The notes beneath the pieces are model-generated. The model saw only the letters and a program-made list of their open reading frames with translations. It did not search any database and was not told the DNA's origin. Positions 51,980-64,000 of a DNA stretch of 64,000 nt are shown piece after piece. The stretch is taken from the NCBI RefSeq assembly GCF_000253115.1, contig NC_014145.1, forward strand, positions 2,046,001 to 2,110,000, read 5' to 3'. The DNA is from Thiomonas arsenitoxydans (lineage in GTDB: Bacteria; Pseudomonadota; Gammaproteobacteria; Burkholderiales; Burkholderiaceae_C). The position numbers and the translations under genes are program-made. Each line of letters begins with the position of its first letter. Position 1 is the first letter of the stretch.

Positions 51980-53020
51980 TCAGATGCCGAGGTTTTTCTT
52001 CCAGTAAGTCTTGATGACATCAACCGTGCTAGTCGGCAATGGGCCAAAGGCAATCGACTCGGCCATTTTCTGACCATGTTCGAAGCCCCAAGTGAAGAAT
52101 TTGGTGACTTCCTCATTGGTCGCCTTGGGAGCCTTCTTGCTCAGGATCTGCCAGGTGCAGCCCGAAATCGGCCAGGTGTCCGGGCCAGTGTGATCAGTCA
52201 AAATGACGTAGAAGTCTTGCGCCTTGTTGAAATCAACGTGGGCAGCGGCATCCTGAAAGCCCTTGAGGCTAGGGCTCACGACCTTGCCATCGCGATTGAT
52301 CATGCGGGCATAGGACATCTTGTTTTCGAGAATGTAAGCATATTCAACGTAACCGATGGAGCCGGAAATGCGCTGCACATAAGCTGCCACACCCTCGTTG
52401 CCCTTACCGCCTACCCCGGTGGGCCAGTTCAGCGAGGTGTTGGCACCGACTTTTTGTTTCCACTCAGGGCTGACCTTGGAGAGGTAGTCAGCAAAAGTGA
52501 ACGTGGTACCGGAACCGTCCGAGCGGTGCACCACGGTGATATCCATGCTGGGGAGCTTGAGGCCGGGGTTGAGCTTTTCGATCGCCGGATCATTCCACTT
52601 CTTGATCTTGCCAAGATAGATGTCAGCAACGACGGGGCCGCTAAGAATCAACTCACCCGGCTTAATGCCCGGCAGGTTGTACACCAGGTCTTCGCCTGCA
52701 ACCGCCGTAGGGAACTGAATCAGTCCATCTTTTTCCAGTTCTTCAGGTTTGAGGGGCATATCGCTGGCGCCAAACGCCACCGTGCCGGCCTTGATCTGAG
52801 CAATACCGCCACCAGACCCGATGCCTTGATAGTTGACCTTGGTGCCAGTCTCTTTCTCATAGACGACGGACCATTTCACCACCAAGGGGTACACCCAGGT
52901 GCTGCCCGCGCCAGTCAGGCTGGTAGCGGCAAAAGCCGTGGTCATGATGCCGGTGCTCAATGCACCAGAGACGGCAATGGCCAGCGCAGCCTTGCCAAAA
53001 GATCGACGATTCCAGTTCAT
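51980..53020 (-). CDS. pstS: Phosphate ABC transporter substrate-binding protein PstS
   Basis: A 346-residue periplasmic phosphate-binding protein with a cleavable signal peptide (about 1-31, ending ATTAFA-like TTAFAA). Phosphate-binding segments TGAGSTWVYP, SDGSGTTFTF and NWPTGVGGKGNEGV are present. First gene of the pst-pho run, with a Pho box 68 bases upstream and CAAGGAGAA as ribosome site. Confidence 0.96.
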   Translation of the reverse strand: MNWNRRSFGKAALAIAVSGALSTGIMTTAFAATSLTGAGSTWVYPLVVKWSVVYEKETGTKVNYQGIGSGGGIAQIKAGTVAFGASDMPLKPEELEKDGLIQFPTAVAGEDLVYNLPGIKPGELILSGPVVADIYLGKIKKWNDPAIEKLNPGLKLPSMDITVVHRSDGSGTTFTFADYLSKVSPEWKQKVGANTSLNWPTGVGGKGNEGVAAYVQRISGSIGYVEYAYILENKMSYARMINRDGKVVSPSLKGFQDAAAHVDFNKAQDFYVILTDHTGPDTWPISGCTWQILSKKAPKATNEEVTKFFTWGFEHGQKMAESIAFGPLPTSTVDVIKTYWKKNLGI

Positions 53021-53071
53021 GTGTCATTCTCCTTGTGAGGGTTTCAGAAATGGCTTTCTGCCACACAATGG

Positions 53072-53105
53072 ATCGTAGAAATTGATTGTGACAATCATAT
53101 GACGT
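53072..53105 (-). promoter_or_regulatory. Pho box and -10 of pstS
   Basis: Minus strand 53105-53088 reads ACGTCATATGATTGTCAC: two PhoB half-sites (ACGTCAT, TTGTCAC) 11 bases apart. A -10-like TACGAT lies at 53077-53072, 10 bases after the box. Confidence 0.8.
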
Positions 53106-53131
53106 TGTCAAGCATGCTGGAACAGACCCAA

Positions 53132-54448
53132 TCAACCAAGAGACTGGGCAAGTTCTCTAGCGATGCGCTCCCCTGCCTGTGCGTCGCGGTGTTCGACCAT
53201 GATGCGCAACACGGGCTCGGTGCCTGATGGGCGGATGAGCAGCCTGCCACTCCCATTGAGCTGAGTCTCAGCGGCAGCGCGCGCACTCGCAAACTTGGCA
53301 TGTGTTTTCCAGTCGAGCCCGGGCGGCAGCTTGACGTTGAGCAGCGTCTGCGAAAACAGTTGGACGGCCTGCAATTGCTCACCCAGGCTGCGACCGGTTC
53401 GCACGACAAGCTCAAGCATCTGCAGCGCGGCGACGATACCGTCGCCTGTCGTATGCCGATCGAGCAGCAGCATGTGACCAGAGCCTTCGCCGCCAAGCTG
53501 CCAGCCGCGTGCGAGCAGTTCTTCGAGCACATAGCGATCGCCAACGGCCGCGCGCACGAATTCCATGCCCTGCTGCTCAAGCGCTTTTTCCACCGCGAGA
53601 TTGGTCATCAGCGTGCCAACTACTCCAGCGGGCTTGCGATCCATCGCCAGCAGATAAAGCAACTCGTCACCGTTGAACAGGCGACCGTGACGGTCGACGA
53701 GTTGCAGGCGGTCGGCGTCGCCATCAAGGGCGATGCCGTAGTCGGCCTGGTTGGCGCGCACCGCGCGAATCAGCGCATCCGGCGCCGTTGCGCCGACCTC
53801 TTTGTTGATATTGAAACCATCAGGCTGCGCCCCGATGGAAATGACCTCGGCCCCCAGTTCATGAAACACCGCGGGCGCGATGTGATAGGCCGCGCCATGC
53901 GCACAGTCCACCACGAGCCGCAGGCCCTTGAGGGTGAGGTGATTGGGAAACGTGCTTTTGCAAAACTCGATGTAGCGCCCCGCGGCATCATCGAGTCGGC
54001 GGGCCTTGCCGAGTTGCTCGGAGGGCACGCAGCCCTCGGCCTCGGGCAGGGTTGCTTCCACTTCCAGCTCCCAGACATCGGGCAACTTGCTGCCGCCCGC
54101 CGAGAAAAACTTGATGCCATTGTCGGCAAACGGATTGTGCGAGGCACTGATGACCACGCCCAGATCAAGGCGCAGTGCGCGGGTCAGATAGGCCACTCCG
54201 GGCGTGGGCAATGGGCCAACCAGCACCACATCGCAACCGGCGGCAATGAAGCCGCACTCCAGCGCAGCTTCGAGCATGTAGCCCGAGATGCGTGTGTCCT
54301 TGCCGATCAACACCGTCGGCCGGCCGACACCCTGGCTGCGCAACACCTTGCCCGCGGCATGCCCCAGGCGCATGCCGAACTCTGGCACGATCGGGCTTTT
54401 GCCCACATGGCCACGGACGCCATCGGTCCCGAAATACTGTCTGCTCAT
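53132..54448 (-). CDS. glmM: Phosphoglucosamine mutase
   Basis: GlmM converts glucosamine-6-phosphate to glucosamine-1-phosphate for peptidoglycan and LPS. ATG 54448 ([19 protein letters not shown]), after GGGAGAAGGA, gives 438 residues, slightly short for the family. The phosphoserine loop is SASHNP (S103), the metal loop DGDADRL, the sugar loop GEGSGH and the phosphate loop RPSGTEP. Preceded by folP after 55 bases. Confidence 0.96.
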   Translation of the reverse strand: MSRQYFGTDGVRGHVGKSPIVPEFGMRLGHAAGKVLRSQGVGRPTVLIGKDTRISGYMLEAALECGFIAAGCDVVLVGPLPTPGVAYLTRALRLDLGVVISASHNPFADNGIKFFSAGGSKLPDVWELEVEATLPEAEGCVPSEQLGKARRLDDAAGRYIEFCKSTFPNHLTLKGLRLVVDCAHGAAYHIAPAVFHELGAEVISIGAQPDGFNINKEVGATAPDALIRAVRANQADYGIALDGDADRLQLVDRHGRLFNGDELLYLLAMDRKPAGVVGTLMTNLAVEKALEQQGMEFVRAAVGDRYVLEELLARGWQLGGEGSGHMLLLDRHTTGDGIVAALQMLELVVRTGRSLGEQLQAVQLFSQTLLNVKLPPGLDWKTHAKFASARAAAETQLNGSGRLLIRPSGTEPVLRIMVEHRDAQAGERIARELAQSLG

Positions 54449-54503
54449 TCCTTCTCCCAAAGGTTGTAATGCGGTTGTTGTGCGCGTTTGAGCAAGCCCG
54501 AAC

Positions 54504-55331
54504 TCAGGCGCGCATGGCGCTCCACACTTTAATCGCGTCGCATGTCGGGCCAACGTCGTGGACGCGCACGATCTGCGCACCGGCCGCCAAGCAAGCCAGC
54601 ACTGCGGCCAAGCTGCCCGGCAGGCGCTGCCCGACATCGCGCCCCGTCAGTGCGCCGATCATCGATTTACGCGAAAGTCCCACCAGCACCGGATAACCCG
54701 ATTGCACGAGAGCAGGCAAACCTTTCGCAAGAGTCAGATTGTGTTCCAGCGTTTTGCCAAAGCCAAACCCCGGATCGAGGGCGATGCGGGATCGGTCGAT
54801 ACCCATCGACTCGGCGGCAGCGGCACGGCTCCACAGAAATTCCCTGACTTCGCCTAAAACGTCCGCATAGTGCGGCGCCTGCTGCATGCTGGCGGGATCG
54901 CCCTGCATGTGCATGAGACAGACCCCGGCCTTTGAAGCGGCGACCACTTCAAGGGCGCCCGGCCGCTGCAAAGCGTGAATGTCGTTGATGATGTCCGCGC
55001 CCAGATCGAGTGCACGGCGCATGGTTTCGGGTTGGTAAGTATCCACCGAAACCGGGACGTTCCAGCGCACGGCCTCCTGTAAAACCGGGGCGATGCGCGC
55101 CCATTCCTGCGCATGGCTCAGCCGCGGAGAGCCCGGGCGGGACGACTCGCCGCCAATATCCAGAATATCGGCCCCCTGCTCCACCAAAGTCTGTGCATGT
55201 CGCAAGGCGAGCACCGCATCCGCATGCTGCCCGCCATCGGAAAATGAATCCGGCGTGACGTTGACGATGCCCATGACCAGGGGCCGATGCAATTGCAGGG
55301 TGAAGCGCCCTGCTTGCCAATGACTTGCCAT
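54504..55331 (-). CDS. folP: Dihydropteroate synthase
   Basis: FolP condenses p-aminobenzoate with dihydropterin pyrophosphate in folate synthesis, the sulfonamide target. The 275-residue TIM barrel has [45 protein letters not shown] and [10 protein letters not shown]. The ftsH-folP-glmM order is common in proteobacteria; here a strong terminator separates ftsH from folP. Confidence 0.96.
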   Translation of the reverse strand: MASHWQAGRFTLQLHRPLVMGIVNVTPDSFSDGGQHADAVLALRHAQTLVEQGADILDIGGESSRPGSPRLSHAQEWARIAPVLQEAVRWNVPVSVDTYQPETMRRALDLGADIINDIHALQRPGALEVVAASKAGVCLMHMQGDPASMQQAPHYADVLGEVREFLWSRAAAAESMGIDRSRIALDPGFGFGKTLEHNLTLAKGLPALVQSGYPVLVGLSRKSMIGALTGRDVGQRLPGSLAAVLACLAAGAQIVRVHDVGPTCDAIKVWSAMRA

Positions 55332-55344
55332 CGGAGATGATTCC

Positions 55345-55378
55345 TAAAAAAAACGGCCCGGTTTTAGACCGGGCCGTT
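55345..55378 (-). terminator. Rho-independent terminator of ftsH
   Basis: Minus strand: ACGGCCCGGT (55377-55368), 5-base loop, ACCGGGCCGT (55362-55353), then eight Ts. It lies 54 bases past the ftsH stop and just before folP. Confidence 0.92.
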
Positions 55379-55431
55379 GCTGAACTCGCTGTAGCGAGCT
55401 GAATATGAATACCGCCAGTGAAGCCCGAAAA

Positions 55432-57339
<1,908 letters not shown>

Positions 57340-57522
57340 AACCAACCTCCTGAAACAGGGCAAGCGCAGATGCAAGACATGCAGCGCATTTTAGGCATTT
57401 CAAGAGGCGGGGCGCAGCGATTGTGGAAAACCGATCCGACAAAATGGGCTATTGATTCTGTCAATCTGATCGAATTTGACAAATAGCAAGTCTGTCGCGG
57501 TTGCTGCAATCATGTTGAGCGC

Positions 57523-58173
57523 TTACGCAACCGACTTTTTCAGCGTGCGCGCCAGGATGAAAGTTTCCGCCGACTTGTCGCGCGATGCTTGCGGCTTGAC
57601 CGCCTTCACCTGCTGGAATACCAGCTTGAAAGCCTTCACGATCTGACTGTAGTAACTGCCGTGAAAGGTCTTGATCACCATCGCGCCCTGGGGTTGCAGC
57701 CAGCGCTGGGCAAAGTCCAGGGCGAGTTCGCTCAGATGTTCGATTCGGGCCGCATCAGCCGACGGAATGCCGGTGAGATTGGGCGCCATATCGGACAACA
57801 CCACGTCGACCTTGCGCCCTTCGAGAAGCGCCTCCAACTGATTCACCACCGCCTCTTCGCGGAAGTCACCCAGCAGAAAATGCACATCGGGCACGGGCTC
57901 CATGGGCAGCAAATCCAGCGACAAAATTGTGCCCTGAACCGCGCCGCCACGCATCAGCCGGTTGCGCGCATATTGCGACCACGAGCCCGGCGTGCTGCCC
58001 AGATCGACCACGATCTGCCCGGGCCGCAACAGCCCCTCGGCCTCGTCGATTTCCTTGAGTTTGTAGGCGGCGCGGGCTCGATAGCCCTCACGCTGCGCCA
58101 TTTTCACATAGGGATCGTTGAGATGATCCTGCAGCCAGGCTTTGCTGAATTTGTTTTTCTTCGCACTCGACAT
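57523..58173 (-). CDS. rlmE: 23S rRNA (uridine-2'-O)-methyltransferase RlmE
   Basis: RlmE (RrmJ/FtsJ) methylates U2552 of 23S rRNA. The 216-residue product has [13 protein letters not shown], the SAM motif [24 protein letters not shown] and VIKTFHG, containing the K-D-K catalytic elements. Upstream of ftsH in the common rlmE-ftsH arrangement, with 183 bases between; divergent from yhbY. Confidence 0.95.
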   Translation of the reverse strand: MSSAKKNKFSKAWLQDHLNDPYVKMAQREGYRARAAYKLKEIDEAEGLLRPGQIVVDLGSTPGSWSQYARNRLMRGGAVQGTILSLDLLPMEPVPDVHFLLGDFREEAVVNQLEALLEGRKVDVVLSDMAPNLTGIPSADAARIEHLSELALDFAQRWLQPQGAMVIKTFHGSYYSQIVKAFKLVFQQVKAVKPQASRDKSAETFILARTLKKSVA

Positions 58174-58247
58174 GGGTTCTTCAAGGACAATAGCGGATTA
58201 AGACTTCAGAATGCGCGCACAAAGATGTTGCACCGCGCTTGGCAATC

Positions 58248-58739
58248 ATGACCCCATTGGAACTCACTCCGCCCTTTCGCAGCAGCCTGCGCGCCCAGGC
58301 ACATGGGCTCAAACCCGTCGTGATGATCGGCGAGCAAGGGCTCAATCCGGCCAATCTGGCGGAAATCGACGTGGCGCTCAAGGCGCACGAACTCATCAAG
58401 GTGCGCGTGTTCGGTGACGATGCCGCGGCGCGCCTGGCCATGCAACACACCATCTGTGACACGCTGGGCGCCGCTCCTGTGCAGGCGATCGGCAAACTGC
58501 TGGTGTTGTACCGGCCACGCCCGAAAGAAACCCGGCAGGCGCCTGGAGAAGAAACTCTAGTTGCCAAGCGCGGCAAATCGCCCCGCACCGTCAAAGTGGT
58601 CGTGCCTGCCAGCAGCCCGACACACCGGGCCAAGGTCAAGCGCATCACCCTGCTGGGCAATCAGCGCCTTTCGGCCACGGGCAAGGTCAAGCGCGCCAAG
58701 CCGCGCCAGACCAGCGTGAAAAAATCGTCTCGCGGCTGA
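58248..58739 (+). CDS. yhbY: YhbY-family RNA-binding protein (CRM domain)
   Basis: A 163-residue product from ATG 58248 (MTPLELTPPFRSSLRAQ). The CRM domain (about 1-90) has AHGLKPVVMIGEQGLNPANLAEIDVALKAHELIKVRV. The C-terminal half is a Lys/Arg/Ser-rich tail. YhbY associates with the pre-50S ribosomal subunit; divergence from rlmE is the usual arrangement. Confidence 0.92.
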   Translation: MTPLELTPPFRSSLRAQAHGLKPVVMIGEQGLNPANLAEIDVALKAHELIKVRVFGDDAAARLAMQHTICDTLGAAPVQAIGKLLVLYRPRPKETRQAPGEETLVAKRGKSPRTVKVVVPASSPTHRAKVKRITLLGNQRLSATGKVKRAKPRQTSVKKSSRG

Positions 58740-58758
58740 AACGCGTTCAAAAGAGGTT

Positions 58759-59184
58759 TCAGGCCGTTTTGCGGCGTGTTGGCAGCCGCCACACATACGC
58801 CGCCACGCACAGGGCCTGCAGGGCGAACACCAGACTGGCAATACCGTGCCACATGCCTGCTTGCGGCGAATGGCTATAGGCGGCCTGCAGCAACCGAGGC
58901 ACCACGCCGAACTCGCCCAGGACGGCAAAAAACACGCCACCCAGCGGCAGCAGCAGATCCGCCGACATCGCCCTTTTGTCGGCAAACCGTTCGAGCGCGA
59001 CAATCAGCACGCCGAAAACGATTGCGGCCAGCGCCATGAGGTAGAACATGCGACTGGCCACGGCGGCGGCGATCATTTTCTCGGGCACCGTGGCGAACGC
59101 CGTAGGTGCGCCGATAAGGCCGACGGCCACCATGCCGCCCAGCCAGAGCGCGGCGAGAAACCAGCGGGTGCGCAGACTGCTCAT
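58759..59184 (-). CDS. DUF4149 membrane protein
   Basis: A 141-residue protein with four hydrophobic spans ([38 protein letters not shown], and two more), matching DUF4149, commonly placed between yhbY and greA in betaproteobacteria. Function unknown. Its ATG overlaps the greA stop by 4 bases. Confidence 0.85.
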   Translation of the reverse strand: MSSLRTRWFLAALWLGGMVAVGLIGAPTAFATVPEKMIAAAVASRMFYLMALAAIVFGVLIVALERFADKRAMSADLLLPLGGVFFAVLGEFGVVPRLLQAAYSHSPQAGMWHGIASLVFALQALCVAAYVWRLPTRRKTA

Positions 59185-59654
59185 CGGTAGTGCACGGCAA
59201 GAATTTCGTAGTGGCGCACGCCACCTGGCGCGGCGACCTGCGCAACTTCACCGGACTCTTTGCCGATCAGCGCCCGAGCGATGGGGGAGTTGATGGAAAT
59301 GCGTCCCTGCTTGAGATCGGCTTCGTCATCGCCCACGATCTGGTAGGTGATTTCGTCGCCGCTGGATTCGTCGCTTAGTTCCACCGTAGCGCCGAACACC
59401 ACGCGGCCGTCGGCCTGCAGTTCGCTCGGATCGATGATCTGCGCTGTGCCGAGCTTGCCTTCAATATCGGCAATGCGGCCTTCGATAAAGCCCTGCTTGT
59501 CGCGGGCCGCGTCGTATTCGGCGTTTTCAGACAAATCGCCTTGCGCACGCGCCTCGGCGATGGCCTGGATCACCGCGGGTCGCTCGATGGTCTTGAGACG
59601 ATGCAGTTCTTGCTTGAGTTGTTCCGCGCCTTTGCGCGTCATGGGGGTCGCCAT
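59181..59654 (-). CDS. greA: Transcription elongation factor GreA
   Basis: GreA stimulates transcript cleavage by backtracked RNA polymerase. The 157-residue product has the N-terminal coiled-coil with [16 protein letters not shown] (tip acidic residues) and the C-terminal FKBP-like domain ([18 protein letters not shown]). It lies downstream of carB, after a terminator. Confidence 0.96.
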   Translation of the reverse strand: MATPMTRKGAEQLKQELHRLKTIERPAVIQAIAEARAQGDLSENAEYDAARDKQGFIEGRIADIEGKLGTAQIIDPSELQADGRVVFGATVELSDESSGDEITYQIVGDDEADLKQGRISINSPIARALIGKESGEVAQVAAPGGVRHYEILAVHYR

Positions 59655-59676
59655 GATTGGGCCTCCGTTTAACCAG

Positions 59677-59729
59677 GAAAAAAACGAGCACCGCAGCCTG
59701 CGGCGTCGAATCGCCTGGGTGCGGTGCTC
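59677..59729 (-). terminator. Rho-independent terminator of carB
   Basis: Minus strand: GAGCACCGCA (59729-59720) pairs with TGCGGTGCTC (59695-59686) over a G/C-rich loop, followed by a T-run of seven (59684-59678). It separates carB from greA. Confidence 0.85.
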
Positions 59730-59743
59730 AGATGGAACTGATT

Positions 59744-62968
<3,225 letters not shown>

Positions 62969-63005
62969 GGGCGAGTCTCTTTATGCGGTTGAATCAGGTG
63001 AAAAA

Positions 63006-63698
63006 TCAGTGTGTTCTTGCGGTAGCCGCCAGCGCCAGTTTCACGCCGAAGCCAAAAAATCCGGCCCCGGTCGCGCCCATCGTCAGCGCGGAAAGGCGTC
63101 GGCGGCGGCGGAAGGCATCCGCCACACGCACGCCGCCAAAGATCAGCACCGACAGATAGAGCAGGCTGAAGAACTGGACGATAAGGCCCAGCAGCAGAAA
63201 CGACAGCGCCGGATGCGGGTAATGCGGATCGACGAACTGGATGAAAAACGACACAAAAAACAAAATCGCCTTGGGGTTGAGCAGACTGATGAACAAGGCT
63301 TTTTGAAACGGGTTTTCCAGCCTCTTTCCGGCCTGCGCGGTGTGGGCATGAGGCTGCGGCGCCTGGGCATGCAGCCCGGTGTCAGGCGTATGCCAGCGCT
63401 TCCAGGCCGCGCGCAGCATATTGATGCCCAGCCAACCCAAATACAGCGCTCCCGCCGCTTGAACCAGGTGATACAGGGCCAGATTGGTTTCCAGCAACGA
63501 GGCTGCCCCGGCTGCGGCCAGCACCATCAACACCGTGTCGCCCAGAAACACCCCGAACGCCCCCCGATAGCCCTGGCGAACCCCGCGCTGCGCCGCCACA
63601 CTCAGCACATAGAGCGAGTTCGGCCCGGGCAGCAGGACGATGAAGATCACCCCGAGCACATAGGTCCACAGATTGACGACGCCGAACATGTGATCCAT
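63006..63698 (-). CDS. LysE-family amino acid exporter
   Basis: A 230-residue membrane protein with about six spans and the LysE/RhtB signature (LLPGPNSLYVLSVAAQRGVRQGYRGAFGVFLGD in the first third; KALFISLLNPKAILFFVSFF in the second half). It most resembles the LeuE/RhtB branch; substrate unknown. It lies between carA and carB on the same strand, 37 bases before carB. Confidence 0.88.
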   Translation of the reverse strand: MDHMFGVVNLWTYVLGVIFIVLLPGPNSLYVLSVAAQRGVRQGYRGAFGVFLGDTVLMVLAAAGAASLLETNLALYHLVQAAGALYLGWLGINMLRAAWKRWHTPDTGLHAQAPQPHAHTAQAGKRLENPFQKALFISLLNPKAILFFVSFFIQFVDPHYPHPALSFLLLGLIVQFFSLLYLSVLIFGGVRVADAFRRRRRLSALTMGATGAGFFGFGVKLALAATARTH

Positions 63699-63706
63699 GG
63701 GCAGTC

Positions 63707-64000
63707 TCAGGCGCGATCCATCAGAGCGACAAAACGGTCGAACAGGTAGCCGATGTCATGCGGCCCGGGACTAGCTTCCGGGTGGCCCTGAAAGCAGAAA
63801 GCCGGTTTGTTTTTCCAGGCCAGCCCTTGCAGCGTGCCGTCGAACAGCGAGACATGCGTGGTGCGCACGGTGTCGGGCAGGCTGGCCGCGTCCACCGCAA
63901 AACCGTGGTTCTGGCTGGTGATGGACACGCGGCCGCTATCGAGGTCTTTGACCGGGTGATTGGCGCCGTGATGGCCGAATTTCATCTTGAAGCTCTTGCC
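63707..64000 (-). CDS. carA: Carbamoyl-phosphate synthase small subunit, C-terminal part (cut by window edge)
   Basis: The minus-strand frame is open from the right edge ([17 protein letters not shown]) to the stop at 63707. It is the end of the class I glutamine amidotransferase domain: SQNHGFAVD and [15 protein letters not shown], the latter with the His-x-Glu of the catalytic triad. The nucleophilic Cys lies outside the window. Followed by the LysE-type gene after 8 bases. Confidence 0.95.
   Translation of the reverse strand, partial: GKSFKMKFGHHGANHPVKDLDSGRVSITSQNHGFAVDAASLPDTVRTTHVSLFDGTLQGLAWKNKPAFCFQGHPEASPGPHDIGYLFDRFVALMDRA

Noticed and set aside
57340..57522. Heat-shock type promoter ahead of ftsH
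   Set aside because: AT-rich TTGACA-like sequences occur, but no pair of elements at convincing spacing could be defended by eye.

Overview
The window is a GC-rich (roughly 60-66% by eye) stretch of a betaproteobacterial chromosome. Gene content and gene order (adk-kdsB-Trm112-lpxK-exbD-exbB, xseA next to sodB, mfd divergent from ispD-ispF, carB-greA, rlmE-ftsH-folP-glmM-pst-pho) point to Burkholderiales. A Thiomonas-like sulfur/metal oxidiser is my best guess, from general resemblance only. No rRNA, tRNA, CRISPR array, prophage or complete insertion sequence was seen.

Layout. 1-5.3 kb: a minus-strand housekeeping run (dnaG fragment, SDR dehydrogenase, adk, kdsB, Trm112-like, lpxK, exbD, exbB). 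5.3-25.5 kb: xseA, sodB, an exported DUF1501/DUF1800 pair, small envelope proteins, ispD-ispF, mfd, serB, metC, two membrane transporters/exporters, sixA, an OlsB-like ornithine N-acyltransferase and fumC. 25.6-41.2 kb: a two-sided island bracketed by two fluoride riboswitches (below). 41.3-53.1 kb: HIT and histidine-phosphatase genes, then a phosphate/polyphosphate block: ppx, ppk, phoR, phoB, phoU, pstB, pstA, pstC, pstS. 53.1-64 kb: glmM, folP, ftsH, rlmE, yhbY, a DUF4149 protein, greA, carB, a LysE-type exporter and the 3' part of carA.

Main discovery candidate. A fluoride (crcB-motif) riboswitch on the plus strand at about 25685-25745 precedes a six-gene complex-I/hydrogenase-4-like operon. 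Its large subunit lacks all four Cys ligands of the NiFe site, so it resembles the energy-converting hydrogenase-related (Ehr) complexes. This operon runs on to crcB (fluoride channel), a DUF190 protein and two small uncharacterised genes. Converging on it from the other side, a second fluoride riboswitch on the minus strand (about 41115-41181, with a good sigma70 promoter) precedes a possible 51-aa small ORF, cfa (cyclopropane fatty acid synthase), an enolase and two tandem short MutS-like ATPases whose Walker B Asp is Asn. Together this looks like a roughly 15.5-kb fluoride-response island combining export (CrcB), replacement of the fluoride-sensitive enzyme (enolase), membrane modification (Cfa), an ion-pumping-type membrane complex without hydrogenase chemistry, and MutS-like ATPases.

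Second theme: phosphate. pstS has a Pho box and -10 at ideal spacing. The OlsB-like gene, far away, has four heptamers at exact 11-bp periodicity, suggesting PhoB-driven ornithine lipid synthesis. The ppx/ppk intergenic region has a weaker candidate. pstS-C-A-B is much poorer in GC than its surroundings.

Third theme: a family of about 80-bp palindromic repeats (7.06, 11.45, 23.16 and 29.05 kb) whose stem arms differ between copies but remain self-complementary. Two copies are read in frame inside genes: the Ehr large subunit and a small exported protein.
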